Origin: Pleurotus ostreatus/Saccharomyces cerevisiae fusant
Lineage: Eukaryota; Opisthokonta
Reading direction: 5' to 3'
Length of the DNA: 64,000 bases
Assembly (NCBI GenBank): GCA_024196135.1
Contig: JAMQCK010000040.1
Location: forward strand, 62,001-126,000
Part shown: one piece after another, positions 46,375-58,159 of the stretch
Numbering within the stretch: the first letter of the stretch is position 1
Layout: the number at the start of each line of letters is the position of its first letter
Made by a program: the position numbers and the translations under genes
Notes under the pieces: model-generated
The model's database searches: none
Told to the model about the DNA's origin: nothing
What the model saw: only the letters and a program-made list of their open reading frames with translations

Positions 46375-49300
46375 CTACAGCTCATAGTCATAGAACGGCT
46401 TCAGCGCCTGCATCTTCTCCATCATCTCCCGCAAATCCGCCTCAGCCACCTGCGCCGCCTCCTTCGCCACCGCCGCCTTCTTCTCCAGCTCGTCCGCCCT
46501 CAAAGGGCGCAGCTTCCCATTCTCCTCCGCATACCCCAGCGTATCAAACTCCCGCAGCATATCGCTCACGCTCGCGCCGTTGCCCCTCCGCAAGTCATAG
46601 CCCTTGCGATTGAACGCGAGCACCGCGCGCACGGCCGCCGTGTTGATGTCCCGGTGCAGCTCCTCCAGCTTCGACAGCTGGATCTCCATCCACCGCGCCC
46701 GGCGCTCTAAAGCTGATGTCAACGTGCCAACCTCATCGTCTGTTTCTGGATCGTCCCCACCTGCGTCGTCGGCGAAGTCGTCCCCCTTGAGCATGTCCCG
46801 CAGCACGCCGTCGAACGACGTGTTGTCGTCCCACGTCGCGCGCGGGAGCAGCTTCAAGAGGTCGCCGATGGTTTGCGTGAGCGTGTCGAGCAGCGTTTTG
46901 AAGGACTCGACGGCGCCGTTGATGGAGTCGGGAGGGACGCCGCTGGGCAGCGAGACGCCCGATTCCCCAGCGCTGGAGAGGGCGGACAAGGCGCGGACGA
47001 GCGGAGCGTACTCGGAAGGCATCTTCGCAGTCGGATTGATCTTGCTCATGTCAAAGAATGGATGGGTAGGCAGGTCGAGCTCTGGGCGCCAGAGGTGGAT
47101 GTCATCCATGAGGTCCTGGATTGTCACCGGAAGGTCGCGCTCAACCGACTCAGCGCGGGAGTCGCTAGACATAGACGTGGCGACGGAGTCCTTGCTGGGG
47201 AGGTGCGAGTGCGAAGGGACGGAAGCGTCGTCGTTGGCCCCCTGCTCGCTGTTGTCCCTGTTCGCCTTGACAGGACGAGGGGTCACAACGGGCTTGTTCT
47301 TCTTGGGCTTCTTCGAGAGGATCGGTGCATGCACTTCGGCGACGGACGACTGAGCGGTCTCAGCCTTCGGCTTCGCAGCCTCGACATTCGCCTTAGCCTT
47401 GTCCTTCTCCGCCTGCGACTTGGCTTTGGCCTCCGCCTTTGCAGCATCAGCAGCAGCCTTCTTTGCTTTCGCCGCACGCTCCTTCTCCGCCTGCGCCTCG
47501 CGCTCTTTCTGCACCTGCGCCTGACGCTCCCTCTCCAGCTTCGCCTGCTGTTCCTTCTCCGCCCTCGCGCGCTCGCGCTCCGCTGCCTTAGCCGCCTTCT
47601 CCTGTTCCAACCGCTCCTTTTCCTCCTGCTCCTTCTTGGCCTTCTCCGCCGCCGCCTTTTCCTTCTCGGCGGCGACGCGCGCCTTCTCCGCTGCTTTCAC
47701 GGCCGCTTTCTCTTGCGCGATGCGTTGACGCTCAGCGGCCCGCTCAGCCGCAGCGGCCTTCTTCGCCGCTTTCTTCTCCGCCTTGGCGTCCAGCACGGGC
47801 TCCGCGGCAGTCTCGGGCGGCGTAGCAGCAGCTTTGTCCTGCGGCGGCGCAGCCTGCGTGGCCGTAGTCGACGCAAGCTCGGGGAAGTCGGTGGGATCAA
47901 GCGTAGGAGGGGGAGGTTCTGAAGGTGGTGCAGTCGTTGAAGGGGTGGGAGAAACTAAAAGAAGATAGATAACGACGGTGGGAGGGGGCGGGTTCGTGTC
48001 AGCTCTGTAGAGGGGCGAGAGCATACCGAACGAGGGGAGGGAGTGTCATGAAAAGATGGGTGGGTAGTTACAGTACGCCTTCGCTTCTATTGCCGCGGGA
48101 CAGCCACATGCTATGGACGACGGACGACGGACGGAGAGGGTTGCAGGGAGGCGTTAATGCCGGTAGTAGACTTTGCGCACTGACAAAGTTCGGCACTCGG
48201 TACGCTGACCTCCCTCCCCTGGTATGGGAAATGTAAGACTCACCATGAGAGTTAGCTGCCTCCATTACATTGGCAGGTGTGTTTTGAACGTTGACGGGCG
48301 GAAAGGAAAGCCCAGGTGGCGGGCCGAACGCCAGCGATGATTGCGAGTAGTCAGATCTCGGCGCAGGAGACGCGAAACGAGCGGTCATAATAGCCGGATC
48401 GTTGAAAGCCTGGCTCTTGTACATCGGTCCTTGTGCTGAGGGAGTTGTCAGTATTTCGGACCGTATAACTCAGCAACAGTGACTACAAACCTGCATTGCC
48501 ATTGCGCATCCCAGGAGGCGGAGCCACGTCTCGGTTTCGGCTACTCTGAATGAAGTCGCGCAGTTGCGCCTCGCTGAGGTTCGTATCGAACGGTTGAAAG
48601 CGGCCCATCTGCGCGTGTTGCTGCTGCGCATACTGTTGCGGCTGAGCTTGTTGTACCAAAGGCGACGGGACAGCAGGCGTCGATCCATATCCCATATCGT
48701 GTCGCGCTTGCATCGCTGCCCACTGCTGTTGCTGCTGCGACAGATCCGCGGACGCGCCGCGCAGGATCGGGCTCTCGCTGTTGGCAGCGCTCAATGGCGA
48801 CGGCGCATGAAGGGGCGAGTTCGTCGACGACGATTGCCTGCCACGAGCAAAGCCGAAGCGGGAAACCTTTCTAACCGAATCGTCATCCAGTGCAGAGCTA
48901 TTGGACCGCCTCGGTGACGAGTCCCCGCTGTCTGCAAACGGGTTGAACGACCCTGTGTAGCTCGAGCCTCCCGTCGACTGCCTCTCCATTGGCGTAGCCG
49001 CCATAGGTGGCCGGATCGCTAGCGGGTCGTATATCGCCCGACTCGGGTTGTGAGGATACGCGAGGCCCGGAGGACCCATGAACGATGGCGAGGCACCCGG
49101 CCGCAAAGCAGGGAAGGCATCCAGATACGACCCATGGAACGGCATCTCCGCCTCCATCTCCAATGTCGGCAGCTCGAAGTCTTCCGCCTGCTCCGCTAGC
49201 TTCGGGTCGAACGTGAAACTGAAGCCGCCGCTTTCGCTAGGCTTCAAGGCCTCGAGCGTGCGGTCAAAGTCAGGGAACGCGGCGACGGGCGCGAAGGCCA

Positions 49301-51168
49301 TGTCGCGGCGGAAGCGAACATCGTCGATGAGAGCGCGTGCCGCGTTGGAGACGGTGTAACCTGTCTGTGGAGCAAGGAGTGGTGTTTGCGGAGAGGCCGT
49401 GTCCGGACGAGGAGGGCGAGGGGATGGCAGGCCTGGCGGTGCAGAAAGACCGGGCGGAACAGCTGGCAATCCCGGTGGGACGTCGGGAACGGTCAGCGGT
49501 GGTGCTGGAGGTTCTGCTGGCGCTTCCTTGGGCGGGGACGGTGGCCGGGCATCCGTCGGTGCAGACCCTTGCTCGGACTCGGGTGCTGCAGACGATGACG
49601 GTGCAGGCGAATGTGACGGTCCAGGTGATGATTCCTTGACCTTCTTCGTGGCCTTGTCCTCCGCTGTAGGTGCTGTCGGTGTCTGATACACCTGGACTGG
49701 CGTCTGCGGTCTTGACGATGTCGTTGACATAGCCTTGGAAGCCTTCCGACCTGGTCGAATCTCCGAGGGAGTGCTGGATGAGGTTGGCGTTGGTTCTTTT
49801 GTTGTCTCCTTCGCACTAGTCCCGCGACCTCGTGCGCCCCGGCGCGTCGCGCGATGACTGCTTGTACTTGCTGCCGCTGCCATGGCGGCTGCAGCTGCAG
49901 GCGTTGGCGAATCGCGATTTGACAACGTCGGTATAGGTGCTGGAGTGACCGCAGGCTTGCTTCCCCATGCAGCTGCACGCGGTAGACCGCCTGTGTCGAC
50001 CTGATCGGGCTTGCGACTCCGGCTCTCCGTTGCCTTCATCGTATGTTTTCTGTTCGATAACTTCGTTAGTAAGCGATTCTCGCAAGCAGACTATCACTGA
50101 CAGTGTAGTGAGATCCTCCTTGGTGAAGCAGTCTTTCTCGTCGCCCCACTCGTGCAGGTTCATACACGCGTGATCGGTGCAAGTAGCGCCACGCAAGAAG
50201 GACATGCAGTACTTCGTCGTACCGTAGCTTGCGCGCATGACCTCCTTGCCGCCACCTGGTGATGGTGCACCATCGACAGCCGCGATCGCACGCGCCGCGT
50301 CCTCTCGCCTGTGGTATGTAACATACAGCCCGACCACAGGCGCGCGGCCACCCGACGGTGTCCGCTTCACAAGAAGTATCTTGCTGATCTTGCCATATTG
50401 GCCGAAGTACTCAGAAGACCGCAGTGTGGGTATGAGCTGGGAGAATCATATGGTTCAGTGCGCGATCGGCGGAGAGATGTCTCTGGAACGCACCTCCTCC
50501 TTCGCAAAGCGCGGGCCGATCCCGACAACGTAGACCACGTTTCGTTGCACGACGCGCACGTTCGCAAGATGGCGGCGGCCCAGCGCCTCCAAGTCCTTCC
50601 GCTCGCGTTCGCGCTGTTTCTTCTGCTGAGTCAGCCTCTTGTGGCTAGAGCGCGTGGGGCGATCAAGAAAAGCAGAGGGAAGTACTCGTCAGCGCAGAGG
50701 ACATCAGGGATGGAATGGGCACGCACTCCGACGCGGCAAGCGGCTTGAACTCCACGCCCTCGTCCGTGTAGACGCGGCGGCAGGCGGGGCAGCGCTTGTT
50801 GAGATTCTCCTTGATGTGGTGCCAGCAGAAACGGCATATCTGGTAGCCCGCCCTGTCAGATCGCGCGACGATCACCAGGCGGACGCGGTGCGCACCTGGT
50901 AGCCACAAACGCAGGGCTTAAAATTGAGATCGGAAATATCCATCTCTTCGAGGCACAGCGGGCACTCGGCGTCCTCCTGGAAAATGGCGCGGTTGCCACG
51001 TCAGACATCATCAGAGGTGCGCAGGCGTTCACTTACGCCCTCGTCGTCGCTCCAGTACGCGTCTTGGACGCCGGCCAGGACGTGCGACTTTGACTGGGGC
51101 ACGGAGAAGCCAGCGTGGACGACGGGTGCGGGGAGCGATGGGTGCGCGTGCAGCTTTGTGGACGACAT
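46375..51168 (-). CDS. NOT4: NOT4/CNOT4 RING-RRM E3 ubiquitin ligase with long coiled-coil C-terminus
   Basis: The start at 51168 gives MSSTKLHAHPSLPAPVVHAG. The C4C4 RING is CPLCLEEMDISDLNFKPCVC, then GYQICRFCWHHIKENLN and CPACRRVY. A linker KKQREREDLEALGRRHLANV follows, then the RRM (VVYVVGIGPRFAKEE, EYFGQYGKISKILLVKR, GLYVTYHRREDAARAIAAVD) and a CCCH-type zinc motif (YCMSFLRGATCTDHACMNLH). After this come about 500 disordered residues with PPG-rich motifs. An intron of about 285 nt, longer than usual, leads to a C-terminal region with TLDPTDFPELAS, nearly 200 residues of Ala/Lys/Glu/Gln helix and a folded tail (DLPVTIQDLMDDIHLWRPEL) ending FYDYEL. NOT4 is the ubiquitin ligase of CCR4-NOT, acting in ribosome quality control and mRNA decay. 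The join to the last exon is in phase but should be confirmed. Confidence 0.82.
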
Positions 51169-51462
51169 TTCCGGGCAATTTCAGGCGCGCGAGAGGGAGA
51201 CTCAGAGGCTGGTGGAGGCAATAAAGGAAGGAGGACGCCGTTGTTGCGTTCACAATGAGGTCCCCGACGCCCGTGCCAAGCACACGTAAACAAGCCCGGA
51301 AGTTCGACTCTCCCAACGGCGGTGTCTCATGCCCGTCCGCAAGCACACAGCTGTCGTCTTCGACTATATGCTCTGCACCGCTGTAGCACTGGCGGGTACT
51401 AGGATCGCGGTTGTATCTGACCCGTCTTCACTTCATTCATCAAGCGGATCAGGTCTGTATCT

Positions 51463-52813
51463 TCATTTGCACAAAACCATCCAGTCAATCGTTCCCTCCT
51501 CTCCGTACCTTTCCCGCAGCCAGTCGTTCGCCGTCTTGAAGTGCCCGTTACCCAAGAAGCCGCGATGTGCCGATAGAGGCGAAGGATGCGCGGATCTGGA
51601 AGGAATAGTCAGCACGCTGATCAAGCCCAGGCCTAAGAAATGTCGTCACTCACTTCAACACAAGGTGTTTCTTCTGCTCGACAGCTTGTCAGATCGGTGC
51701 TGGATGGGTTTATTTCTACGCACCTCGTCAATCCCGAGCTTCTCATACGCCTTCTGGGCGGGTAGGCCCCACGCCATGAATACCACCCCACGTTCTTTGT
51801 GGTGATCCAGGACGGCGCGAATAGCCTGCGCAGTAAACTGCTCCCAGCCCTTCTTCGAGTGCGAGTTCGCTTTGTGAGCCCTGACCGTCAGGCAGGCGTT
51901 CAGCCACAGCACGCCCTGTCTTGCGACTGGCGAGAGATCACTAGCAAGAGGTGAACATCTTCAACGCAATCGCTAGCTCGAGAGTACCAAACTCACCCGC
52001 GATCTTTTGGCGGGCTGAACTCAGGAAAGTCCTGTTGCAGTTGCTTGTAGATATTCCTCAGCGATCCTGGTAGCTTGGTCGGAGGTAGCACCGAGAACGA
52101 AAGTCCTGTGAGAAAAAGGTACTGTCAGTGCAATCGAGGCGAAACGATTCTTGGGACTACCATGAGCTTGGCCGACATTGTGATATGGGTCCTGAGAAAT
52201 GCATCGGTCAACAGCTCGGGTTCAATACGACTGCGCCATTTACCTGTCCCAAGACGACCACGCGAACGTTGTCTAGTGGGGTATAGTTCGACCAGGAATA
52301 AACATCCTGCACTGCGAAACCATCATCAGCTGTCCGCCGCTGTCCTCTCGCTTAAAAAAAGCTTACTCTTGGGGTATATGGTATTCGACCGAGCATCGGT
52401 CGTCAGGAATTCCTTGAGCTTGGGAACATTAAGCTTTCGAATCGCAGGCAGAGGACGAGGTTGGTTACCTGCCGGAAATATGGCTTGTCAAACTCGCCCT
52501 GCAGCGCCTGGTGCCATTGCGGCTCCATCGTTTCCTTCTCCAAGTTCTGCCATGTAAGGGTGGCGTCGCTGGCATGGTTGCCGTCTCTAAAATAGATGCT
52601 AAAGTTAAAAGGAATGGCAACAGCCCACGAAAATGCGAGAGGAACAGATACGCACGTAGCCTCAGCGTCTTCCAAAATAGCTTCAGCCTTGCGCTCGACA
52701 CGCTTCTGAAATATTGACGCGATAGGTTTCCCAGATGCGCCTACTCTCGTCGAAATACCTGAGACAGCGACTTTTGCTTTAGTGGCCGCCTTGAGTTTTA
52801 CGGCTTTGGGCAT
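51463..52813 (-). CDS. UNG1: Uracil-DNA glycosylase (UNG family)
   Basis: The start at 52813 gives [17 protein letters not shown], a basic leader, then [12 protein letters not shown]. Family motifs: VRVVVLGQ, intron, [10 protein letters not shown], intron, GLSFSV (water-activating loop GQDPYH), [43 protein letters not shown], and the minor-groove loop [15 protein letters not shown]. The end is [10 protein letters not shown]. About 310 residues. UNG removes uracil from DNA, starting base excision repair in the nucleus and mitochondria. An in-frame intron of 69 nt (about 52583-52651, GTGCGT to TATTTTAG) should be spliced; leaving it in adds [15 protein letters not shown]. The gene diverges from RAD54 with 155 bp between starts. 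Confidence 0.92.
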
Positions 52814-52968
52814 GATGATGTGAAGTGGCTGAAATCGAGGCGAAGCGACGCGTCTGCAATACCGCACGCGGTCACGTGTCCTGCACGTTGAGCCGCATTT
52901 ACTCATCCGATCGCGGCACCGGTCCGTCGCCCGTCCCATCTTGGCACTTGCCTTTGCCCGTCATCACC
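52814..52968. promoter_or_regulatory. Shared divergent promoter of UNG1 and RAD54 with MCB and E-box
   Basis: The 155-bp gap between the two start codons holds ACGCGT at 52848-52853, the MluI cell-cycle box bound by MBF at G1/S in yeasts, and CACGTG at 52873-52878. Both flanking genes act in DNA repair, and yeast relatives are S-phase or damage induced. Coupled control is inferred. Confidence 0.55.
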
Positions 52969-55941
52969 ATGCTCAAACGCATCCCAACGACAAAGGACGG
53001 CAAGCCCATCGACCGCCTCCAAGACAGCCGTATCATCAACAAACCCTTTAAGCCGCCCACCATCGCCGCCAACGCCGCGCGCGACCAGCCGCAGCGCAAG
53101 CGCAAGCGCGTGTCCTACAAAGACCAGGACGGCGCCAAAGACGACGACGACGACTCGGACGACGAGGCGGCGAAGCGTAAGAAGAAGAAAAAACAGCTGG
53201 ACGAGAGCTATCATAATGAGGAGGAGCTGCTCGCGGCGGTGAAGAAGTTCCCGGTGTACAAGCCCAAGCCGTTCGACGCAATGCACAGGCGCTTCTCGAT
53301 GCCAACGATGCGGAATAAGGCGGGGGAGGCGGTCCCGCTGGTGCCGACGGGCGCGTCGCTGGGGATCAGGCCGCTCGCGAAGCTCATTCCGCGTCCGCTG
53401 TTCGATCCGATGGCGGACCATGCGATCGTGCTGTACGACCCGACGATCGACTATAGGGAGACGGACGAGGAACGGCTGGAGAGGGTGAAGGAGGAGGAGA
53501 AGGCAAGGATGGAGGAGGAGGCAAGGGCAAAGTCGGAGGGGATGTACAACCCGCACAAGAAGCTGAGGACACTGCTTGGGGAGGACAAGAAGGGGAAGAC
53601 GAAGTCGGAGAAGGTGCCTGTTGTGATTGACCCTAGGCTAGGCAAGGTGCTACGACCGCATCAGGTCGAGGGTGTCAAGGTGCGTGTTCTGCGGGGCGCG
53701 CGTCTGAATGTATTCCTGATGACTATACATGCAGTTCCTCTACCGATGCGCGTCTGGCATGGTCATGGAGAACACCTACGGCTGCATCATGGCAGACGAG
53801 ATGGGCCTCGGGAAGACCTTGCAATGCATCACCCTCCTATGGACCCTCCTGAAGCAATCTCCTCACGCCGGCAAACCCACCATTGAGAAGTGCATCATCG
53901 CGTGCCCGTCCAGTTTGGTCAGGAATTGGGCGAATGAGCTCAGTATGCCACCCCTTTCAGTAAACCTGGATGTATGCTGATGATTGCCGCAGCCAAGTGG
54001 CTAGGCAAAGAGGACACTATCTCCCCGTTAGCAGTCGACGGCAAGGGCACGAAAGCGGAGCTCATTGAGAAGGTCAATCGTTGGGTGTCCGCGTCTGGCC
54101 GGAATGTCACTCAGCCAGGTATGCTGGTTCGAGTCTTGTCGTGCAATGCACAAGCCCTAAGATCTGCACAGTGATGATTGTCTCCTACGAGACTCTACGG
54201 TCCCTCACCGACTATCTTGCACAATGCCCGATTGGACTGCTCCTTGCAGACGAGGGTCATCGACTGAAGAATTCCGGTAGGTTACCGCCTTTGTTCAGAT
54301 CTTCGACCTCTGACCTTGTCATCCAGAGAACCAGACCTACCAAGCCCTGGCTTCGCTCAATGTTCGCCGCCGCGTCATCCTCACCGGCACACCCATTCAG
54401 GCAAGTCCTACGCCCAAGAAGTGTTCGTGTATATACTAAAGCTCGTCCCTCAGAACGATCTCTCTGAGTACTACTCCCTCCTCAACTTCTGCAACCCTAA
54501 CTTCCTCGGCTCGAAGAACGACTTCCGCAAGAACTACGAGAACATTATCATCCGCGGGCGTGACGCCGACGCCACCGACAAGGACAAGCAGGAGAGCGAG
54601 AAAAAGCTCAGAGAGCTCACCGGCATCGTCACCAAGTTCATCATCCGGCGCACGAACGACTTGCTCTCCAAGTACCGTGAGTCCCCTGCAATGCTCTTTG
54701 TCCACCTGCAATGGTCATCGCCCGCTTACTACGACACTGACCTCCCTCCCAGTCCCCGTCAAGTACGAGCAAGTCGTCTTCTGCGGTCTCTCCGAGTTCC
54801 AGCTCGCCCTCTACCGCCTCTTCATCACCTCCCCCGAGATCAAGTCCCTCCTCCGCGGCACAAACTCGCAACCGCTCAAAGCCATCAACATCCTCAAGAA
54901 GCTCTGCAACCACCCCGAGCTACTCGACCTCCCCAACGACCTCCAGGGCAGCGAGCACCTCATCCCCGAGGGCTTCTGCGGCGCCGGTCAGCAGCAGGGA
55001 GGTGGCGGGCGGTCGGGTGGGCGGAGTGGAAGGAGCGGCGGTGGTGGAAGCGGGGGTGGGAGCGGGCAGGTTCGGTGCGACTGGAGTGGGAAGTTTGTGG
55101 TTCTGGAAAGGTTCTTGCAGCGGATGCGGACGACGACGACGGACAAGATCGTGTTGATCAGTAACTACACGCAGACGCTGGATTTGTTCGAGAAGATGCT
55201 GAGGGGGAAGAGGTGAGTGTGGTTTGTTCATGGTGGGTGTGTTACTAGGTGCTAAGCGCTCCCCGCAGATACGGCTACTTCCGCCTGGACGGCACGATGA
55301 CGACGACGAAGCGGCAGAAGATGGTCGACGAGTTCAACGACCCTAACAATACGGAGAAGTTCGTGTTCCTACTGTCTAGCAAGGCCGGCGGGTGCGGTAT
55401 CAACTTGATAGGCGCGAATCGCTTGATTTTGTTCGATCCCGACTGGAACCCGGCGGCCGATCAGCAGGCGCTGGCGCGTGTATGGCGAGACGGGCAGAAG
55501 AAAGAATGTACGTCGCGGCGAGCTTGACACTGCGTTACCATGCAAGCTCACATGCGTACCTACCTCGCAGGCTTCGTCTACCGCTTCATCTCCACGGGCA
55601 CCATCGAAGAGAAGATTTTCCAGCGCCAGGCGAACAAGCAGGCCCTCTCCTCTTCCGTCGTCGACGAAAAGGAGGACGTCGAGCGCCACTTCTCCATCGA
55701 CTCCCTCCGGCAGCTGTTCAAGTTCAACGAGAACACGCTCTGCGACACGCACGACACGTTCAAGTGCAAGCGCTGCAAGAACGGCGTGCAGGCCATGAAG
55801 GCGCAAGCGCTGTTGTACGGGGACGCGAGCACGTGGAACCACTTCACGAACGCGGAGCTGAAGAAGAATCATGATGATTTGTTGAGGGCGGAGGTGGGGG
55901 AGCCGGAGGTGTCGTTTGTGTTCCAGTATATCAGTCATTGA
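52969..55941 (+). CDS. RAD54: RAD54, Swi2/Snf2 motor of homologous recombination
   Basis: The chosen start, 52969, gives [20 protein letters not shown]; the frame is open back to 52825, but that would run into the shared promoter. A basic/acidic leader ([26 protein letters not shown]) is followed by the RAD54 landmarks [27 protein letters not shown] (motif I), DEGHRLKN (motif II), [66 protein letters not shown] and [20 protein letters not shown]. The C-terminal zinc-like part is [15 protein letters not shown]. It ends VFQYISH. RAD54 stimulates Rad51 strand exchange and remodels chromatin. About 30 residues rich in Gly, Ser and Arg (encoded around 54985-55070) are inserted between the motor lobes. 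About eight introns are present. Confidence 0.93.
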
Positions 55942-56114
55942 GCGGACGAGGGCTATTTGTGGTTTTGCTTTCGGACTTTGCATGGTTTGAAGAGAGAGTG
56001 ATTAGGGATATGCATTCGAGGACACCGTATAGCACTGTATAGTAGATCAAGACAAGGAACCGCTGCATAGACATATAAGTGTCATTGCCATGTATGTAGG
56101 AAAGAATGCGCACC

Positions 56115-56493
56115 TCATTGAGTGGACATGAAGTTCTCGTCCTTGATCCTCTGCTTGGTCTCTATCCGCCTCTTTGCACGCTGCGCTTTCCGCGGGTCGT
56201 CGTGCACCTTGGGCTCCAATATTGTCCACAACCACTCCGGGTACTCCTCGTCTGGCTTAGCCAGCACTGGCGGCTGTCCCTTCAAGTAGTTCAGCCCCAC
56301 GAGAACGGTGTCTGCTGGGCAAGACGACTTGGGTGCTGAGAGGGACGGTCAGGTCGACGACTTCAGGGTAAGTTTGTGCAAGCGCACCTGCGGGTGCCGG
56401 CTCCGCGGCAGCCTTAGCTGGCTTAGCAGCATAGCTCCGTGTCTGAAAGAGCGCGCGGAATGCCTGGCGGCGCGTGCAGGAGACGAGGGACAT
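56115..56493 (-). CDS. Mitochondrial large-subunit ribosomal protein mL54
   Basis: Two exons. The start at 56493 gives a mitochondrial leader (MSLVSCTRRQAFRALFQTRS). After PAKAAAEPAPA an intron of about 54 nt leads to PKSSCPADTVLVGLNYLKGQ, then PPVLAKPDEEYPEWLWTILE, and a basic end (RAKRRIETKQRIKDEN) finishing FMSTQ. The GLNYLKG and DEEYPEWLW motifs identify the mL54/Mrpl37 family. Length, about 113 residues, is normal. The gene diverges from LIN1 with 141 bp between starts, and its stop faces that of RAD54 174 bp away. Confidence 0.88.
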
Positions 56494-56634
56494 GGCGGTC
56501 GGTGATGGCGGCGGCGGGCAAGTTCGCTGCCTGCCATTTGCGGGAGCGCATTCGATCGCGCGCCGCCCGGGCCGGAGAGCCACTTCACACTCAACACTGA
56601 CATTCACGACCACCCAACTATCGACAACACGACT

Positions 56635-57855
56635 ATGGCTACGAAGACTGGCAAGAAGCGCGCAGGACCCTCGACGGAAGATGTGCCGAGGTCAAGCCAT
56701 GCGACGAAAAAGACGCGCTTTGTGGAGCCAGCAGACGATCCGGCCAACTTCGAGGAGAAGGTGAATGAGGGTCTCGAAGACCCTAGCGCACATCGCAAGG
56801 GGCGCGTCAAGACGGAGGGCTACGATTCCGACTCAAGTGACGAGGGGGAGGGGGTGGTGTTTAGCCGGCAGAAGGGGAAGGAGGAAGAAGAGGAAGACGA
56901 CATGTTCGCGGTGGGGGACAAGGAGGACGACAAAGCCGGCGACAGCGCGAAGAAGAGGAAGACCGAGTACCTCCGACTGGGGGATATTGAAGGGCAGGAA
57001 TTTAACGACGGCGCGCGCGAAGGCGACGAGTCCGAGGAGAGCGACGACCCCGAGGACGAGGACGCGGCGGAGCGGAAGAAGAAGGAGGGCATGGGCTTCG
57101 AGCTCTCGTCCTTCAACATGCGCGAGGAGATGGAGGAGGGCAAGTTCACCGAGGACGGGAGCTACGTGCGCTCCTTCGACGCGCACGCGGTGCACGATCG
57201 GTGGATGGAAGGCGTGGACGAGCGGCAGATCAAGCTGGCGCGGCGGCGGAAGCGCGAGCAGGATCGGATGCAGCGGGAGAAAATGAAGGCCGAGGAGCGC
57301 GAGATCGAGCAGAGTGGGGGGAAGCCGGCGCTGGAGCTGCAGCTCGTGCCATTTCTGAAGAAGGGCGAGTCGGTGCTCGAGGCCTTGCAACGTTTAGGCG
57401 CGGTGGCGAAGAAGAAAGGGTGGGTTCATTCATCGCTCTACTGTGGTATTCGTGCTCATGCAACATCCCCCAGCCACAAATCAAACAGCAACAGTATGCA
57501 GGTCGACAAGGCCCCCTCAGGTCCGACCGCTGTCGAAACCATCACCCACCTCGCCTCCAACATCATGTCTTTCGGTGACGTTGACGTCTACTCCAAAACC
57601 TACGAAGAGCTCGTGCGCTCCGTACGTTCGTCCGGCCTCGTCGAACCGGACTGGGACCCGCCATCTGCAGACGTCAAATACGAGTACAAGTGGGATATGC
57701 CGGGGACGGATGCGCCAGATCAGACGTTCGGCCCCTTCAGCGAGGAGGAGATGAAGTCATGGTACAAAGCGCACTACTTTGGACAGTATGGCGAGAAGGT
57801 GAAGGTGCGGCCTGTAGGTGGGGAGTGGGGCGATTGGGACGATGTCATCCTATGA
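56635..57855 (+). CDS. LIN1: LIN1/CD2BP2-like U5 snRNP protein with GYF domain
   Basis: Acidic, Lys-rich N-terminal half (EGYDSDSSDEGEGVVF, DMFAVGDKEDDKAGD) with the family's GFELSSFNMREEMEEGKFTE and SYVRSFDAHAVHDRWMEGVD. A helical basic segment follows, then TYEELVRSVRSSG. The C-terminal GYF domain is KYEYKWDMPGTDAPDQTFGP, then FSEEEMKSWYKAHYF and VKVRPV. The gene ends DDVIL. CD2BP2/LIN1 is a component of the U5 or tri-snRNP assembly pathway. An in-frame 54-nt GT-AG intron (57420-57473) is likely: retaining it would add VHSSLYCGIRAHATSPS within a conserved helical region. The spliced protein would have 388 residues, the unspliced 406. Confidence 0.88.
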   Translation: MATKTGKKRAGPSTEDVPRSSHATKKTRFVEPADDPANFEEKVNEGLEDPSAHRKGRVKTEGYDSDSSDEGEGVVFSRQKGKEEEEEDDMFAVGDKEDDKAGDSAKKRKTEYLRLGDIEGQEFNDGAREGDESEESDDPEDEDAAERKKKEGMGFELSSFNMREEMEEGKFTEDGSYVRSFDAHAVHDRWMEGVDERQIKLARRRKREQDRMQREKMKAEEREIEQSGGKPALELQLVPFLKKGESVLEALQRLGAVAKKKGWVHSSLYCGIRAHATSPSHKSNSNSMQVDKAPSGPTAVETITHLASNIMSFGDVDVYSKTYEELVRSVRSSGLVEPDWDPPSADVKYEYKWDMPGTDAPDQTFGPFSEEEMKSWYKAHYFGQYGEKVKVRPVGGEWGDWDDVIL

Positions 57856-58159
57856 GCACGTCTGCGCGTTTGGATCCATCCCTCGCTGAACGGGTTACGA
57901 TTGTGAAGATGATTGCCCCTGTATCTTTATTGCGCTGTGTGTATTGCTATCTACCGCATCGTCCAGGACTACGGCTTTGGTGACGGTTGTCCACTTTGAG
58001 CCCGATTCTGTATCCGACAATTTCTGTAAGCTGGGGGACACATCCCAGCACGCTGCGATGCACGCGCTTCACAAGTGAAGACCATCACACAGTTCTTCGA
58101 CGGAGAGCTCGTCAATGTCATGCATTTCCTCACTGATCCTACCGGATTTTTCTGAACTA
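57856..58159. other. 3' region between convergent genes LIN1 and ABC ATPase
   Basis: 304 bp between facing stops. Nothing beyond probable 3' UTRs is seen. Confidence 0.5.

Noticed and set aside
46873..47922. 349-codon plus-strand open frame opposite the NOT4 coiled coil
   Set aside because: Its Leu/Arg-rich composition is what the complement of Ala/Lys/Glu codons gives. No domain pattern.
52825..52968. Upstream in-frame start for RAD54
   Set aside because: It would begin 12 bp from the UNG1 start and translate the shared promoter; the [11 protein letters not shown] start has the expected RAD54-like context.
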